Assembly (NCBI RefSeq): GCF_026151205.1 | Contig: NC_087076.1 | Coordinates: 20,578,828 to 20,642,827 of the forward strand | Length of the DNA stretch: 64,000 nt | From: Bolinopsis microptera | Lineage: Eukaryota; Ctenophora; Tentaculata; Lobata; Bolinopsidae | Direction: 5' to 3' | In this document: in pieces, positions 36,269-48,892 of the stretch | How the letters are laid out: the number at the start of each line of letters is the position of its first letter | Numbering within the stretch: the first letter of the stretch is position 1 | Program-made: the position numbers and the translations under genes | Notes under the pieces: model-generated | What the model was told of the DNA's origin: nothing | What the model saw: only the letters and a program-made list of their open reading frames with translations | The model's database searches: none

Positions 36269-39200
36269 ATGGCTTACAGCGAGAGATTGTCCGCAGGGTT
36301 GGTGAGTCAGATTTTTATCGCTTCCGATCAAATTTTATGGAATGATGTTGGTTTGTGGTTTTGCCGTGACCATGAGTCACAATTTGGAGACATTTTTGGG
36401 AACTTTATTGAATTTATTCTTCAAAGAACCCTCCAAAAAGTGACTCTTGGCGTGAAGGACATTATTCTATCATGTCCCTGCATGTTTTAACTGATATCAG
36501 GACGGGTTGAGGGTAAAAATCACACACCAAGCAACAGTAAGATGTTTTGGAACTGCATGCTTTGATGCATGTTTTGTTGCACGTTTTATTGCATGTTTTG
36601 ACTGGGATTACGCAATGTTTACTTGTTTCTCTAGGTATGTTTTCCCCGTCTTTCTTAATTAATTTTAACACGAACGTTACGGGCAGATACCGGTCCCTCC
36701 AAAATGCTATTGATATAGTTGAACCTGATATAGTTCTTATTTTTTACCACACTTGATACTGATAACGGATCTATGGTTGTGTAGGGGGGGGGGGGGGGGG
36801 GGGGGGACATGACCTCCCCTTGTGTAGACTAGACGTGACTTTTAAACTCCCCCAAAACTCAAAAGGCCAAAATTAGATTTCGAATGTACTCCATAATCTC
36901 ATTATATGTAATGTGAGATTTCATCTCCAAACTGTGGGTGTGTTATTGCATCACTGATTATACCTCTGGCTCATACTTTCAATAATAATACCGATTTAAA
37001 TCGATTAGAAGATAGTTGTACGTGGTATGGTATAATAGTTAACATCTTCTATCGCCATATCGTGTTTGACTAAAAGAGTGAAATATATCAGATTCGACCT
37101 CATTCGACGGAATCCATTTGGACGGGACCGGTAGCATGCCTGTTACGACACATAACAATTCTCTGCGCGTATGCACATGGTTCAATAGCATTATCTTTCG
37201 CAATCTTTTGTCTATATGAGTGTATCCCTATTTCCTGTAACCCATTAAACCCTGTTGTTACGCTGCAGCGAAAAACTTAACATAGTTGCATCTTATTGGG
37301 TTAACCTATTATTCCTACTTACTAGCTGTCGCATTTAAAATAGAGACCTTTAGTTCCAGCAAAACTTCTTTACTCGTATTTACACAAAAAAGCGCTCAAT
37401 TTCGCTATCTTCGGTCTCTACTTTGATATACAATGCATATATCTCCACAAGTGCAAGTTTTGCTTTGAGACTTTTGGTGTACATCTGCTGTACACTGACT
37501 TCCTGCCTTGCATTGTTTCTTGTGTACTTCTTATACCCGGACCTTTTACTTGCGGTGTATCTTTTGTACACACCACCAACTATTGTATCATTTCTTTTTA
37601 AAACTTTCTTATTAATCCATTATATTGGCCGTTTGCTCTGCTCGTTGACATTGTACAGTCTTTGTTAAATGTTGCTTAATATGTCTGCTTTTTCCGTTGT
37701 TTTAGTGTTTTCTTTTAGGCTTATGTTGACTTCCGAGAATCTCACGGGTTTTATCTCCTCCTTCCACTCCGTGTATTGTGTGTGTCGTTAGCTGTTGTTT
37801 GTATAGAGTCTAGTTTATATATCTGCAGTAGCACTAGTATAGCTGTCTTAGCTACACTTCAAGTGTAAAGTAAAAGTAATAACTAATAACTGTATTTATA
37901 CAGTTGTTTGTTTGGTAGCCTTCCTGTAGTAGTGACACTTTAGAATTTAGAATTCAGCAGGACTAGAACAGCATTTTTAACACCTTAATAAACATTGAAG
38001 CTAGAATTAGTATCTAAGATCAATTCAACGAAGCTCCTTTGTAATCTTGTGAAATGTTCAGTGCGAGACTGAACAGGTGAAGTTGTTAGTGATCGGATGA
38101 GAGCATATCGCGTGACTTATCTCCAAGCTTGTTATTGGACGTTGTTCCCGCTTATATTCTATCCAAGTGTCTGCTTTTGTTTGCATTTGATAGCTGTAGA
38201 GTGTAGCTCCCTGCACTTTTCTCATCGGAGCCTCTTAAGTCTATGTTTTGTTTTAACTACTTGCTCTTTTTAAAAGTTGCTCTTATCTACAGAGTTTGCC
38301 TTCATATCTGCTTTAGTCAGATAGATAAGCAGATCTGTTCAGTCGCACAGTTGCACAGTAATCGTACAGTTTTACATTTTTACACTGTACAATTGTACAG
38401 TTAGTCGGATCTAGATAAATGAGACTGCCGCAAGTTAGTCTGGCTAATTAATAGTGATCTATAGATAGCTTTAAATACTGTGGTTATATTTTGTGCAGAA
38501 CACATTTGTCGGGTGGTTTATTATCATACTTGGATGTCTATGATTAATGAGTTGCTCGCCGTCTACTAGCTATATACCCATATAATAACCCAGTACATAG
38601 TTATCGTATACACGTCTTCATAGATGTTCATAAAGAATTTCCGCGTGTAAAGTTATACCCATCAAATACATTTTCTTTTAGATTTCTCTTCTCCTTTTTT
38701 GCGACAAGTGTTCTTGACTCGTAATCACGTGGCTCCCAGTTATACGAAATGCTCTACTCAAACAGTTGTATAAACTACAAAATGTACTATATGTAATGTA
38801 TGTTATACATAATACATGGTATAATGTACCTAGCTACTCATACAAAGATTTCCACAGTTACAAAGCTCTCTCCCGCTCTCCAATAATGTACATGTTCCTG
38901 TCTAATGCTGCAGTGATCTTACTGACCTGCTTGCTGCTTTCTTTACCCGATATAATACATGAACTAATAATGGTTAAGTTGTTTGACACCCCTCTGGTAA
39001 ATCACCATACACGTAAATACTGTTACTGTATTGGTTGTCTAGCAGTCCCATTGGCTTTGTTGGGTTTTGACTTAACTTGGAGCTAATCTTCTTGCTTCTA
39101 TCCTGTTCGCTAAACTTCACAGTCGAGCATAGCTCTCAGTAAAGTTTCCTGTGTATTACTGTGCCAGCTGCACTTTAATAGAATGTCTCTAATTGAGACA

Positions 39201-42200
39201 TCAGACATGTAGAGCAGGAGTCTGCCGGTCTTACATTTAGTTTCACAGAGTTCTTTAGAATTTACTCCGCATGACAACACAATACCTAACAGTAACACAA
39301 TGTAGTCTGTAACTGTAGTTTAAAAGTACAGATAATATGTTACACTGATCAAATAACAGTGATGTAGCATAACTTGTAATTGTATCTGAACATTACACGG
39401 AACATCAGATGGGGTCACCGTGACTACCACTCTCATTCCTGTTTTAACAACACGTGTACAGTCACTGTTCACCTTTGTTACTAGACTGTTTCTTGTGAAA
39501 TGACTTGTTGAAGCGCGACATTCTACCTGAATAATATATCAGTGACCAGTGTGCCCGGAGCGAGTTTAAACTCCCAAAAGTAGGTAGTTTACAAGTTAGG
39601 CTGTTTTTCCTCTTCTAAACGGTCCAGGCTAATCATGATATCCAATACGTGCCTCACTGAGTCCTACTCTTCAAAGGAGCTGTCCGTTTAATTTATCCCG
39701 CACATGATACCCTGACTTTAGGAACTGTCCTAGAAACAGACCTTGTAAACTGTAAGTGACTACTCGCTACAATGTCTAGCGAACACGCTTGGTGCTGACT
39801 ACAGACTATTACTACTACTGACTACATTAACTACACCCCTTGCCGAGCTGGAGGTGTACTCTGTACCCTCCCCCCGCGGTGTACCCTCCCCTCCCCCGCG
39901 GTGCACCTCTCTAACACCACAGCTGACCACAGCTGACCCACACGCCTGTTTTGCCGTATACAGCTCTCAAATTTCCAATAACAAAGAAGAGACTTTTTAC
40001 ATGTGAATGTGTTGTGTTGCTGGTAACTGGACTCCTCAGTCCGCAGCTAGATATTTGTATCGTTACCCTCTCTGTTTTAGTTTGGTTGAGTTTCAATTGT
40101 TTAAACTTTTTTGGTTTTATTTTCTTGAACGGTTTTTTGGCGTGACAATTCAAAGCATAAACGCTGCATATTTATTTCGCATTCAAATCATTTAATTGTA
40201 ACTATTTAATAATTACATATCTTTACAAAAATCTCAAGGAGAATCCATGCGAAATTTGTAAAAAGTTCAATTTTTTTGGGATTTTGCAAATATGCAGAAC
40301 TATAAGTATATATCTCAAAAAATCTCGCATGGACCCTCCCTCTTATTCACAAGATTTATATCATTGTCACTGCATGCAGTGATGATAGCATATAATATTG
40401 TTTGTCTGTACATTTGTCTGTATGTATGTTTATCAAAGTTTAACCTCTTTACCTCGCACAGGGTAACCTGAACATGGACGATTTAGGACAATCGCTGAGA
40501 GAAGGTCTGGGCACATTGGGCTCCATGTCAGTAAAAGGGTTCGACAGAGCTAAACAGTTCTCCCAAGAGAAGATGGGAAACGCTGTCAAGACCGAGTTCG
40601 ACCTGGTTAGTGGAAGAGCCCCTTCCTCCCGATCCCCTACCCATCTTCTCTCCTCCATCCCTTCCCTCTCTCTCTCCCGCTCTATCCCTTTTTCGGTCAT
40701 ATTACCTGCATTCTGTATTACCTTTTGGAACACAAAGTGTAACCACTAACGTTGTCGCCCCCAGATTAATTTAAGAGCCTGAAACTATCTAGCCATTTCA
40801 CCAGGAGTATATCCAGCTGTCTAGCCGTGTTGAGGCTACCCAGACCAACATCAACAAGTCAGCTAACGCCGCCAGGAACTTCCTCCAACCCAACGCTGCA
40901 GCCCGTCTCGAGGACATGTTCAACGAGAAGGTCACTGGTAGGTACACAGGACGGACGGACGGACGGACGGACGGACGGACTGACTGGAGTGTCTTGTTGT
41001 TTTACCCGTGGTTTTGTTTGTGTAGCATTGTCTGATTATTTACGTGTCGCACAATGTGTAGATTGTATGCTATGCTATGATTACAATCAGTGTGGTATTC
41101 GTAATTGGATTCAGCTTAAGAACCACTGATAGATCCTGTCAAACGATTTCAGAAATGAAAATTGAGCGATGATATGAACTTGCTCTTTTGAACTATTTTC
41201 TGCAAATAAATTAAACTCTTATACAGTGTTGTCAGATAAAATTGGTGTTACTATCGCTGACGCCCTTTTAAAACTTTAACTCTATTGTTTAAATCAAACT
41301 ACTTCCACTGCTTAATCCCATTTTATCTGACTCCAATTTTATCTGACTTCACTAAAAAGTGATCTCTCTGTTACAATCTTTAAATCTGACATTCCGCTAC
41401 CTTGCGCCTCCTTTTCAGCCGCTGAAACTAGTACTAACGCTAACCTCAGAGACATCGCTGGCAAAATACCCATAAGTATGTAACTCTATCTATGTGCTCT
41501 TAGTATGTAACCTTATATATGAGCAATTAGTATGTACTCTTAGTATGTACTCTTAGTATGTACTCTTAGTTACATGTACTATGTACTCTACTCTTAACTC
41601 TATCTCTCACCCAGCTGACTCACAAAATGTTCTTGTCTTTTGTACAGTACGATTATCATGTGTCTGACAAATGTCTGGAGCCTAATGTTTTATCTGCTAG
41701 ATACCTACCGCTACAGGGTATTAAAGCTAGTCTGTTTGCACAAATTAGAAGTTTAATCCTGCAGGGTTAGGAGCTTGGCCCTGGTCTGGCAGAGAAAAGA
41801 CTGCAACTGGCTATAACTTTGAAAATGGTACCGGATTTGAGCGAGACCCGTGTTGCATCCCATATATCACAGAAATCATACACTTTTTGCCAAATAAATG
41901 ATATTGAAATGCTCTCGGGAAAGGAATTTGAATAATTTAGAGATGAAACGGTTCAGTGCAGTGTGTGTTGCATGAGCATTGAGCAGGGATGGAAATTATG
42001 CATCAAAAACTACAGATTACGTTGACTTGTAGCAATGAAAGTTGAATTTTAACCGACCAAAAACTATTGTCACTTTATTCTACTCAAAATATGTTTGAAT
42101 TAAATGTTGATTTGAAGCCGGTTTTACATGTTTCTCAATTTTATTTAATTGCTGCACATTTTTGACTGAGCATTTAAAACGAGTAGTCTGAAGAATTGTA

Positions 42201-44359
42201 AATTGTTGTGCGTGTGTGTGTTCCTACTTCAACTTGTTATGACACACAATATCTTAGCACATTTTAAATGTAATATACTCGTTCAATGTCCTCTTATGTT
42301 GACACATCACAAAAAGACTCAAAGCCATCATTTGAATGTTAAAACGCTGACCTGTTGTTGGTGGAGAAACTCTAGACATAGAAGGGATTGTGAAGAAGTG
42401 TCGTGTAATTGTTTTCTCGTAGGGAGAGGCAATGCTCTGGAGACCAGGAGCACTTACTCTGAAATTCTTGGCACTCATATGAAGTCTGGAGGTAGGTCCA
42501 ATAACAATACTTGTTTTTAATTTCGTAGTTTCATGCACCACCGTATTACCATTATATTGAGATATGATTCTCTCCTTTTAGACCCGAAACCCCCCTCCGG
42601 CTCAAGATCGCAAAACAGCGGCGGTTGAAATTGTGGGGGTGTTCTTTAGACTGGTTGGGTGTTCCAACCACACCTCTTCCCCCGCAATCCCACCTTTTGT
42701 GTATGGTCTCTAAACTGATCGTGTTCAGGGACTGAGATCGGAGATAACACTCAGATCGGAGGGTCCCTGGTGGAGGTGGGAGACACCTTTATCAGGATGG
42801 GAAAGATGGAGAAGGAGTACCTGAAGGACGTTTATGATAACTTCTTCAAACCCTTCTCAAACCACCTCCAGGTTTGTCATTCTGAAAATCTGAAAATGGA
42901 AGAGATTCTTGAGATTGCTAAGTAGACTTAGTTCTAGATTGGAGACCATAAAAAGAGTTTTGCACAGCTTGTTTATTTTCTGGGTAAAATAATTTGAGTT
43001 AAATTTATGGCACAAATTATCTTTATTTTTGTTTTAAATATGTAAATTATTGATCGTGTCCTCTTGCTCTCTATCACACGAACACTTGTAAAACACGTGT
43101 ACATAATCCACACACAATTCTCTGCCAAACTATAGTGGACAAAAAAAAACTTCTAACACAAAATAGTTTTGATCAGTATAAAAAATAAAACAGAAATAAA
43201 GATATTTATCCGTCATTCTAGTTAAAAATATCTATTCTACAATCGTTAGTAGTCTTGCCTCATGGAGTTACTGGGGTGTTAAAAGGAATAATGTAATGTT
43301 GTCACTAAATCCACTCCTGTCCCCTAAATTATACAGTTAAATTAACAATTCCCATATAGATAGCCTGTGGATTGTTCAAATCAAAGATTTACCAAAAATC
43401 TAAGCAAATATACAGTATTAGTATGACCAGGTGTGCTGATGATAATGGCCGGGGAGCTTGAAGTATTGATTTATATTGAATACATTTAAATGTTTCATTT
43501 CAGGTTGAGTGGACGAACATCAACACAGAGAAGCGCAGACTAGATCTTGCGAGGCTTGATTTAGACGCTGCCAAAAGTAAAGTTAGGGGCGCTAGGACGC
43601 CTGAAGCTATGCAGCAAAATGAACAGAAGGTAGGAGAACTAATGTTGTTTTCTCTGTCCTTAATCGTCACACTATTTTGTCACATTCTTTTTAAAGAATG
43701 TAACAAAGAAACTGCTAATTAAATCAATACAATATTTTCGTTGTGAAGTTATTGTGATGACGTCATCCGCTTTTGATGACGTCATCTGTTTTTGTGTACC
43801 TGTGATTCTCACCAGGCGATTCCCATACCCGAGTATCTGTGCACCCAGGTCCGGGAGTCCCAGGCTGCGTTTGATCGCCAGTACGAGCAGACCAAGATAC
43901 TCCTTACTGACGCTGACAGAAAGTCTGCTGAGTTTACCAACCACTTAGAGGAACTGGTCAGGAGTCAGGTGAGCCTGCTATTTTTTAAACGTTATTTTGA
44001 TGATGTCATCTCTTTTTGATGAGGTTATCTTTTTGATGATTGATGTCATCATATTTAGATAATGTCACCATGACCAAAATTACAGTATTTGTGAGTAAGA
44101 ACTAATAAACAATAAAGTAAGGACGTAGCAGACAGGGTGATAAATAAAATCATAGCTTACGGGTTAGTCGATTATGTTGTACACCATTCATATAACACCA
44201 TGTATAATAAACTGTAATTATTTGATAATAACATTCTGTAATCTTGGGGTATCAACTTCAAGCCAACTAGAAATATTTTCAATCACACTTTCGCAGATAA
44301 ACTTCCATGAAAATGCAAAGAAACTGTTGGAGGAGACTTATGCCAAGATGAAGAAATAA
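36269..44359 (+). CDS. Endophilin-B-like N-BAR protein without SH3
   Basis: Nine coding exons: 36269-36301, 40462-40605, 40805-40937, 41419-41475, 42423-42491, 42729-42871, 43504-43629, 43816-43968 and 44297-44359. All have AG/GT sites and matching phases. The first exon (MAYSERLSAGL, donor GTGAGT) joins in frame to the second; a downstream ATG at 40474 is an alternative start. The product is about 306 residues, with an amphipathic N-terminus and a BAR domain containing FLQPNAAARLED, SEILGTHMKSGGTEIG, RRLDLARLDLDAAKSK and AAFDRQYEQTKILL, which correspond to conserved blocks of endophilin-B (SH3GLB). Endophilins bend membranes during endocytosis, autophagy and mitochondrial dynamics. The stop follows directly after the last BAR helix (EETYAKMKK), so the usual C-terminal SH3 domain is missing from this reading. 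Confidence 0.88.
36302..40461. other. First intron of the endophilin-like gene (4.2 kb)
   Basis: No exon or complete transposon is recognised. It contains a run of 23 G at 36784-36806, repeated TTGCATGTTTT/TTGCACGTTTT phrases near 36565-36600 and a cluster of TGTACAG/ACAGT words around 38330-38400. A 106-codon hydrophobic frame at 38766 has no supporting similarity. Confidence 0.4.
36784..36806. repeat. Poly-G run of 23
   Basis: An uninterrupted run of G following TTGTGTA and ending in ACATGACC, in the first intron of the endophilin-like gene. Its length may be unreliable because homopolymers are hard to sequence. Confidence 0.9.
40949..40981. repeat. (GGAC)n microsatellite
   Basis: About seven tandem GGAC units that begin some 12 bases after the donor site of the third endophilin exon. 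Confidence 0.9.
41500..41600. repeat. Degenerate tandem repeat AGTATGTACTCTT
   Basis: Four to five copies of a 13-base unit in the endophilin intron after exon 41419-41475. The unit resembles the donor region itself (AAGTATGTAAC at 41474), so it may have grown from the splice-site sequence. Confidence 0.8.
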
Positions 44360-45316
44360 GTTGAGAGCCTCCACTACTCAAACTGTTCCCTGTTTTAAAG
44401 ATAACCCCTTTCGTTGGTCTTACTGGACAATCGATTCACCTGGAGTTCCCAAATTTTGCATGGTAAAAGTAGGAAAGAAAATGGTTTTATTAATTCACAC
44501 AGTTATTACTTGGGAAAATTTTAGTAGAGTTGAAAGTTTTGTACGATATCCAACTTTCAAATTTGATTTCGGTCGCAAAAGTCACTTGTAGTTTTGATAA
44601 TTTCCTTGGTTTTTCTTGCTGAATATCCTACTGTTTTAGATTTTGTTGAACTCCATGCAGTTGATGTCTAAAATTTAGATTTGTACTTGATATTAATTGT
44701 TTCAATGCTTTTGACAGTTTATATTGAGGCGTTCAGTGCCAAAAATATTGAGGTCCACAATTACGATGAGTTTCATGTTTTAAATAATTATTAACTCTGC
44801 TTGATGCTGTAAAATGTAACTTAATTAATCATAGTGTCTTGCGATTGATGTGATTTAAATTGTGAAGAAAATTTTATTGAATTAACTTTTATGTAAAATA
44901 AGGAGATATTCATGAATTCGTAAGGGAGTATATTGACAATAATTTTCCCGTAATACATTGGTGCTGGCATCTGTGATTGTTAACTTTATTGGAAGTAAGT
45001 GTTATTTACATCCTTTCAATACGATATAACATGTTTTATTGCGTTCTGTGATTCTGCGAACTTATTGGGCAATAAATGTACATCCGGATCCCGATGACAC
45101 TCTCGAGGCACTCTCGTAGCACTCATAATCATATATATGTCGTGGCACTATGGCGGCACAGTGCCTACTTTCAATCATTTTCATTCAAAAGCTTAATACG
45201 ATCATTATACCTTCATTATTATCTTTTCACATTAACCACGGTGTCGTAAAAGCATTACTTAATTTACTAGCCTTGTCAGAGATGCTGAAGACTGAGAAGC
45301 TGTATATTTTATATAC
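44360..45316. other. 3' flank of the endophilin-like gene
   Basis: Probably 3' UTR and intergenic DNA. AATAAA occurs near 45071 and AAAATAAGG near 44896. No gene is recognised before the transposon cluster. Confidence 0.4.
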
Positions 45317-45325
45317 AGGGTGGGC

Positions 45326-45445
45326 TTGTAGCGCGATGCACTACTGGGTCGCGCGCGCATCAAATAATGCTTCTCGCATTCGGTAGATCGGCGAGATGCA
45401 CCACTGTGCCTCACCGAGCTGCGAAGGATTGACATCGTGAATCAA
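45326..45445 (+). mobile_element. Miniature element with 9-bp target duplication, copy 2
   Basis: A 120-bp element with the TTGTAGCGCGATG start and GACATCGTGAATCAA end, flanked by perfect AGGGTGGGC duplications (45317-45325 and 45446-45454). It belongs to the same family as 841-950. Confidence 0.85.
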
Positions 45446-45692
45446 AGGGTGGGCCAAAAGTCAGTACCCATACGTTGGCCTTTATATATAGCTCAGTCAC
45501 TGAGTGCCCATTTGAAATAATTCTTTTTGGTATGACTGGTTCTTTAATATTTACCGATAGTTCAAGTTGAAATTCGACATCTAGCGTCAGATGACGATTG
45601 ACGTTAGATAGCGCTAGATATAGTAGGTAGTGCACCATCGACAGTGAGCCGCGCGTGCCGACTGTAGCTGTAGGATGGGTTTTTTTGCGAGC

Positions 45693-46165
45693 GTGCTAAA
45701 TCACTTTACAGTCGATCTTTGAGATTGTTCTTGACGGATGTTACTCGTCTAAATTTCTTCGAAGTAGCGCGCGCCGCTTTCTTCTCGAAATGTTAGCGCG
45801 CGCCGGGCCAGACCATTAACAATGGTCAAGATTGTTCTAAAAGGGCCCCCGACAGTTGAAACCAACTTGAATCGATGTATTTTCGGACGCTGATTCCAAA
45901 TCAACCCCATGACATAGGGTTAAAATAATAAAATGCTCCCCTGACGAGATATTGGCGAAAAAACTGTCTCGATCATATGATATAATATGACCGTATAAGG
46001 AAGTTAGTCTAATTTCTCGTTAGGGTTAGGGTTTCAGTGTATGCTTTTGTTAAAGATTGGGTTGGGTTAGGGTTGGGATCAGATTAGAGGACTAGGATTT
46101 CGAAAAGTCGTTCAGGACCAGCTAGAGAACGGGTTGAAAAAGTCACGTGACAGTCGATTGTAGGT
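45693..46165 (+). mobile_element. MITE with telomere-like core, family A copy 1
   Basis: Starts with TGCTAAATCACTTTACAGTC and carries, in order, CTAAAAGGGCC, a GGACGCTGATTCC block, TAGGGTTAAAA and several TTAGGGTTAGGG words, and ends near GTCACGTGACAGTCGATTGT. The order matches the copy at 54661-55040. An extra segment of about 80 bases (45735-45820) is absent from the other copy. A second matching terminus, GACAGTCGACTGTAGAGTGC, lies at 46458-46478 beyond two inserted elements, so the true right end is uncertain. Confidence 0.65.
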
Positions 46166-46177
46166 TTATAACCTACC

Positions 46178-46249
46178 TTACTGGGCCGCGCTCAGCCTGT
46201 CATTCCGCCTAATCTCTATTGAACATAATAGCCTGGGGTCCCCAGGTAA
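46178..46249 (+). mobile_element. Ultra-short TIR element with 8-bp duplication, copy 1
   Basis: A 72-bp element from TTACTGGGCCGCGCTCAGCC to CCTGGGGTCCCCAGGTAA, flanked by perfect AACCTACC duplications (46170-46177 and 46250-46257). The ends are imperfect inverted repeats. It belongs to the same family as 48893-48951 and 49160-49249. The 8-bp duplication suggests hAT mobilisation. Confidence 0.85.
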
Positions 46250-46275
46250 AACCTACCAGGACGCTCGTCGACGGT

Positions 46276-46404
46276 TTGTAGCGCGATGCACTACTGGGTC
46301 GCGCGCGCATCAAATAATGCTTCTCGCAACCACATAGATCGGTAGATCGGCGAGATGCACCACTGTGCCTCACCGAGCTGCGAAGGATTGACATCGTGAA
46401 TCAA
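46276..46404 (+). mobile_element. Miniature element with 9-bp target duplication, copy 3
   Basis: A 129-bp element nearly identical to copy 2 at 45326, flanked by perfect GTCGACGGT duplications (46267-46275 and 46405-46413). Confidence 0.88.
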
Positions 46405-46494
46405 GTCGACGGTCGGTCCTAATATTTGGAACAAATATTTTACGAGTATCACCCGTTAAGACAGTCGACTGTAGAGTGCTTAATCATCACTCTT

Positions 46495-46745
46495 TTTTGT
46501 ATCACGTCGTGACCTCCATGCCATGTAACGGTCGTTTCACTATGGTGTAGAGTTTCTACGATACAGGTGACAGGGGGAGCCGCGCACTCGTGCGCGGCGC
46601 GCGGGTCATACAACTGACAACGTTCATGTATCACGTTGCGACCCCCACGGTCGTTTCACTATGGTCCCTTTTTCGTGCGCGGCGGGTCATACAACGTATG
46701 ACAAATACAACGTACAACGTATGACAAATACAACGTATGAAAAAG
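46495..46745. repeat. Repetitive GC-rich segment with GTATCACGTCGTGACC words
   Basis: Contains two diverged units with GGTCGTTTCACTATGGT and GCGCGGCG(C)GGGTCATACAAC. The same words recur in inverted orientation at 48853-48890 and 49337-49372, so this is a further repeat family in the cluster. A short ACGTATGACAAATACA tandem ends it. Boundaries are uncertain. Confidence 0.55.
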
Positions 46746-47389
46746 TTTTTTAGCGCTAATTTCGGCCATCACGAAATTCTTGAAACAAATACGAATTGAG
46801 TAACCTTCCCTTGATCCAATTTTAACAAAAATTGGTTAGCTTACTCATTACATAGACTTACAAGGAAACTGTCCGAAACATTAACCGCAACCATCAGAGT
46901 CTCAGACATTATGTTATTGTTAACTTACAGCTAAAAGCATCGTATTTTGCCCCATTTTTATTACTATATTAACTCGGCCGATATCCACCAAATTTTTCGG
47001 ACAGTTGTGAAAGCCTTATTGGAAGGTCCTCACAAATTTTCAGAATATGATCTCATGCAAAGAACGCGACGGAAGATATTACATAATAATGCAACAAAAA
47101 TCAATGAATTTCGTCATATTACGCAACTTTTACACCTACTTTTGCTCCAAAAGCCGCGCACCATCAAATATGCAATGGCACCTAGCTGTGAAACTCACTA
47201 ATCATTCCAAAAAGGTATGACAAATTTGGTACTGTGAAAATTTTTACAGTTTCTAGGAAACGCAACGATGGTACAAAAATTTTTAGAATCCAAGCAAATT
47301 TATTATTATCGTGCATGCACAGTCAACAGTGCACCCCTTACATGTTACTGGGCCGCGGTCAGCCTGTCATTCCGCCTAATCTCTATTCG

Positions 47390-47765
47390 CGCTCCTACTA
47401 AATCGCTCGCCCAAATTTTAAGAAAATTCTTGTGAAAAGGCCCTTTGGGCATGAAAGTGATCTAGATCGGTGTATTTTTGGACGCTGATTCCGAATCACC
47501 CCCCATGACGTAGGGTTAAAATGCTTCCCTGGAGAGTTATGGGCAAAAAACCGTTTTGGTCACGTGACAGGCTAGTAAAATACGAATTCGATTGTTTAGG
47601 GCCCGGGTTAGGGTTAGGGTTGTGGTAAAGGTTATGGTTAGCTTCGGGATTATGGTTAGGATTAGGGTTGGGATTAGAGTTTATGTAAAACCGTTTTGTA
47701 CGGCTGCAAAACCATAAAAACCAAAGTCACGTGAAATTTTTGGGCGAGCGAATTAGTAAAAGCCC
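47390..47765 (+). mobile_element. MITE with telomere-like core and 8-bp TSD, family B copy 1
   Basis: A 376-bp element with TIRs TACTAAATCGCTCGCCCAAA and TTTGGGCGAGCGAATTAGTA, flanked by perfect TCTATTCG duplications (47382-47389 and 47766-47773). The interior has a GGACGCTGATTCCGAATCAC block, TAGGGTTAAAA and TTAGGGTTAGGGTT stretches. An inverted copy with its own 8-bp duplication lies at 55264-55640. The 8-bp target site points to hAT mobilisation. Confidence 0.92.
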
Positions 47766-47800
47766 TCTATTCGGTTTGTAAACATGATCATAGCCTGATA

Positions 47801-48599
47801 GTAGAGGCTCTTACGGGCATTGTCTGCTCGATACGCTAGGGACCCCAGATACACCTTTCTAGACGTATTTTTGACCGTAGAATCGATTAAAAGTGGTTTC
47901 GAGATGATTGGACTGAGTTTACGCGGGTAAAATCGCAAAAAACCGATTTTTGGGCAAAAAATAGGCCAAAAAACCATGTTTTTTGATATTTTGAACAAGT
48001 TCATTTTGTTGGCATGTCGGCAAAACTTGCATGGAAATAGCTAAAACACAGCCGCACAAGATGGTTTAAAAATTTTAAAAATCCCTCTGTTTTTACGCGG
48101 GTAAAAATCCAAAAAAGTGGTAAAAATGTTGACTTTTTTGCTTGAAGTTTGAATAATTTTTTGCAGTTGTATTAAATCAACCCAAAAATAGTCACATCGT
48201 GTTTGCCTAAATTTTTCCTTTCCGAGAAGTACCCACTTCATATACTTTATCGAAGTTTGAATATTGTCACTTCGCAAGCGTTTTTGCCAAATTTTCGACG
48301 CGCACTACGCGCAAAAGCATTTATGATTTAGTTGTTATCAATTGGCACCCGCGCGTTCATCATAAATTTCAAACAGCTATAACTCAGACAAAATATGAAT
48401 ATAATTACTCTATTTGCCTTAGAGTAATAGACTGTCAAAGTTTAAAACGCGCATTGGTATAGCACGTGACTAATAAGGCCAAATTTATACTTCTTAACAT
48501 ATTATCGATCCTTAGACATCATACTATTGTGTCCAATTAGCGGTTAGGTTTCTAAACTCGTAGCAGAAAACACGTCTTTTTGCCCGTAAGAGCCTCTAC
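47801..48599. mobile_element. 799-bp TIR element with TA duplication
   Basis: Termini GTAGAGGCTCTTACGGGCA and TGCCCGTAAGAGCCTCTAC are perfect 19-base inverted repeats, each next to TA (47799-47800 and 48600-48601). TA duplication is typical of the Tc1/mariner group. The interior repeats TTTACGCGGGTAAAA-type phrases and shows no transposase. It is inserted into the short element at 47345-48622. Confidence 0.88.
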
Positions 48600-48892
48600 T
48601 ATGAGGTCCCCAGGCCAGGTAACCTATATCATACATGCAGCTAAATAGTATTTTAATAACTTTCGACAATGCAAGGCTATAGTGAAGTAAATAAAAAGTA
48701 ATATTAATTATACCGGCCATGCCACCGCATGTTTATTCTGACAAGATAAGGATGAAGGTACGATGACTGATTGATTGTAGCGCGATGATATGCGTTACGC
48801 GCACTCATGACTCAATTATTACTCATTAATTGTTGTCAATACAAATATAATACGTTGTATGACCCGCCGCGCACGAGTGCGCGGCTCCCCCT

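Larger units (their letters stand above)
47345..48622 (+). mobile_element. Ultra-short TIR element interrupted by two later insertions
   Basis: The sequence begins TTACTGGGCCGCGGTCAGCC and ends CCCCAGGCCAGGTAA, the ends of the 59-90 bp family at 46178, 48893 and 49160. Its body is split by the MITE at 47390-47765 (duplicated TCTATTCG) and by the TA-flanked element at 47801-48599. Removing both leaves a copy of roughly 100 bp. No outer 8-bp duplication is visible. Confidence 0.7.

Noticed and set aside
38766-39086. Hydrophobic 106-codon frame
   Set aside because: It lies in the first intron of the endophilin-like gene, has no recognisable motif and is explained by AT-rich sequence.
47605-47670. 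Regulatory G-quadruplex element
   Set aside because: GGG runs are present but come from the MITE core repeated elsewhere; no link to a promoter is visible.
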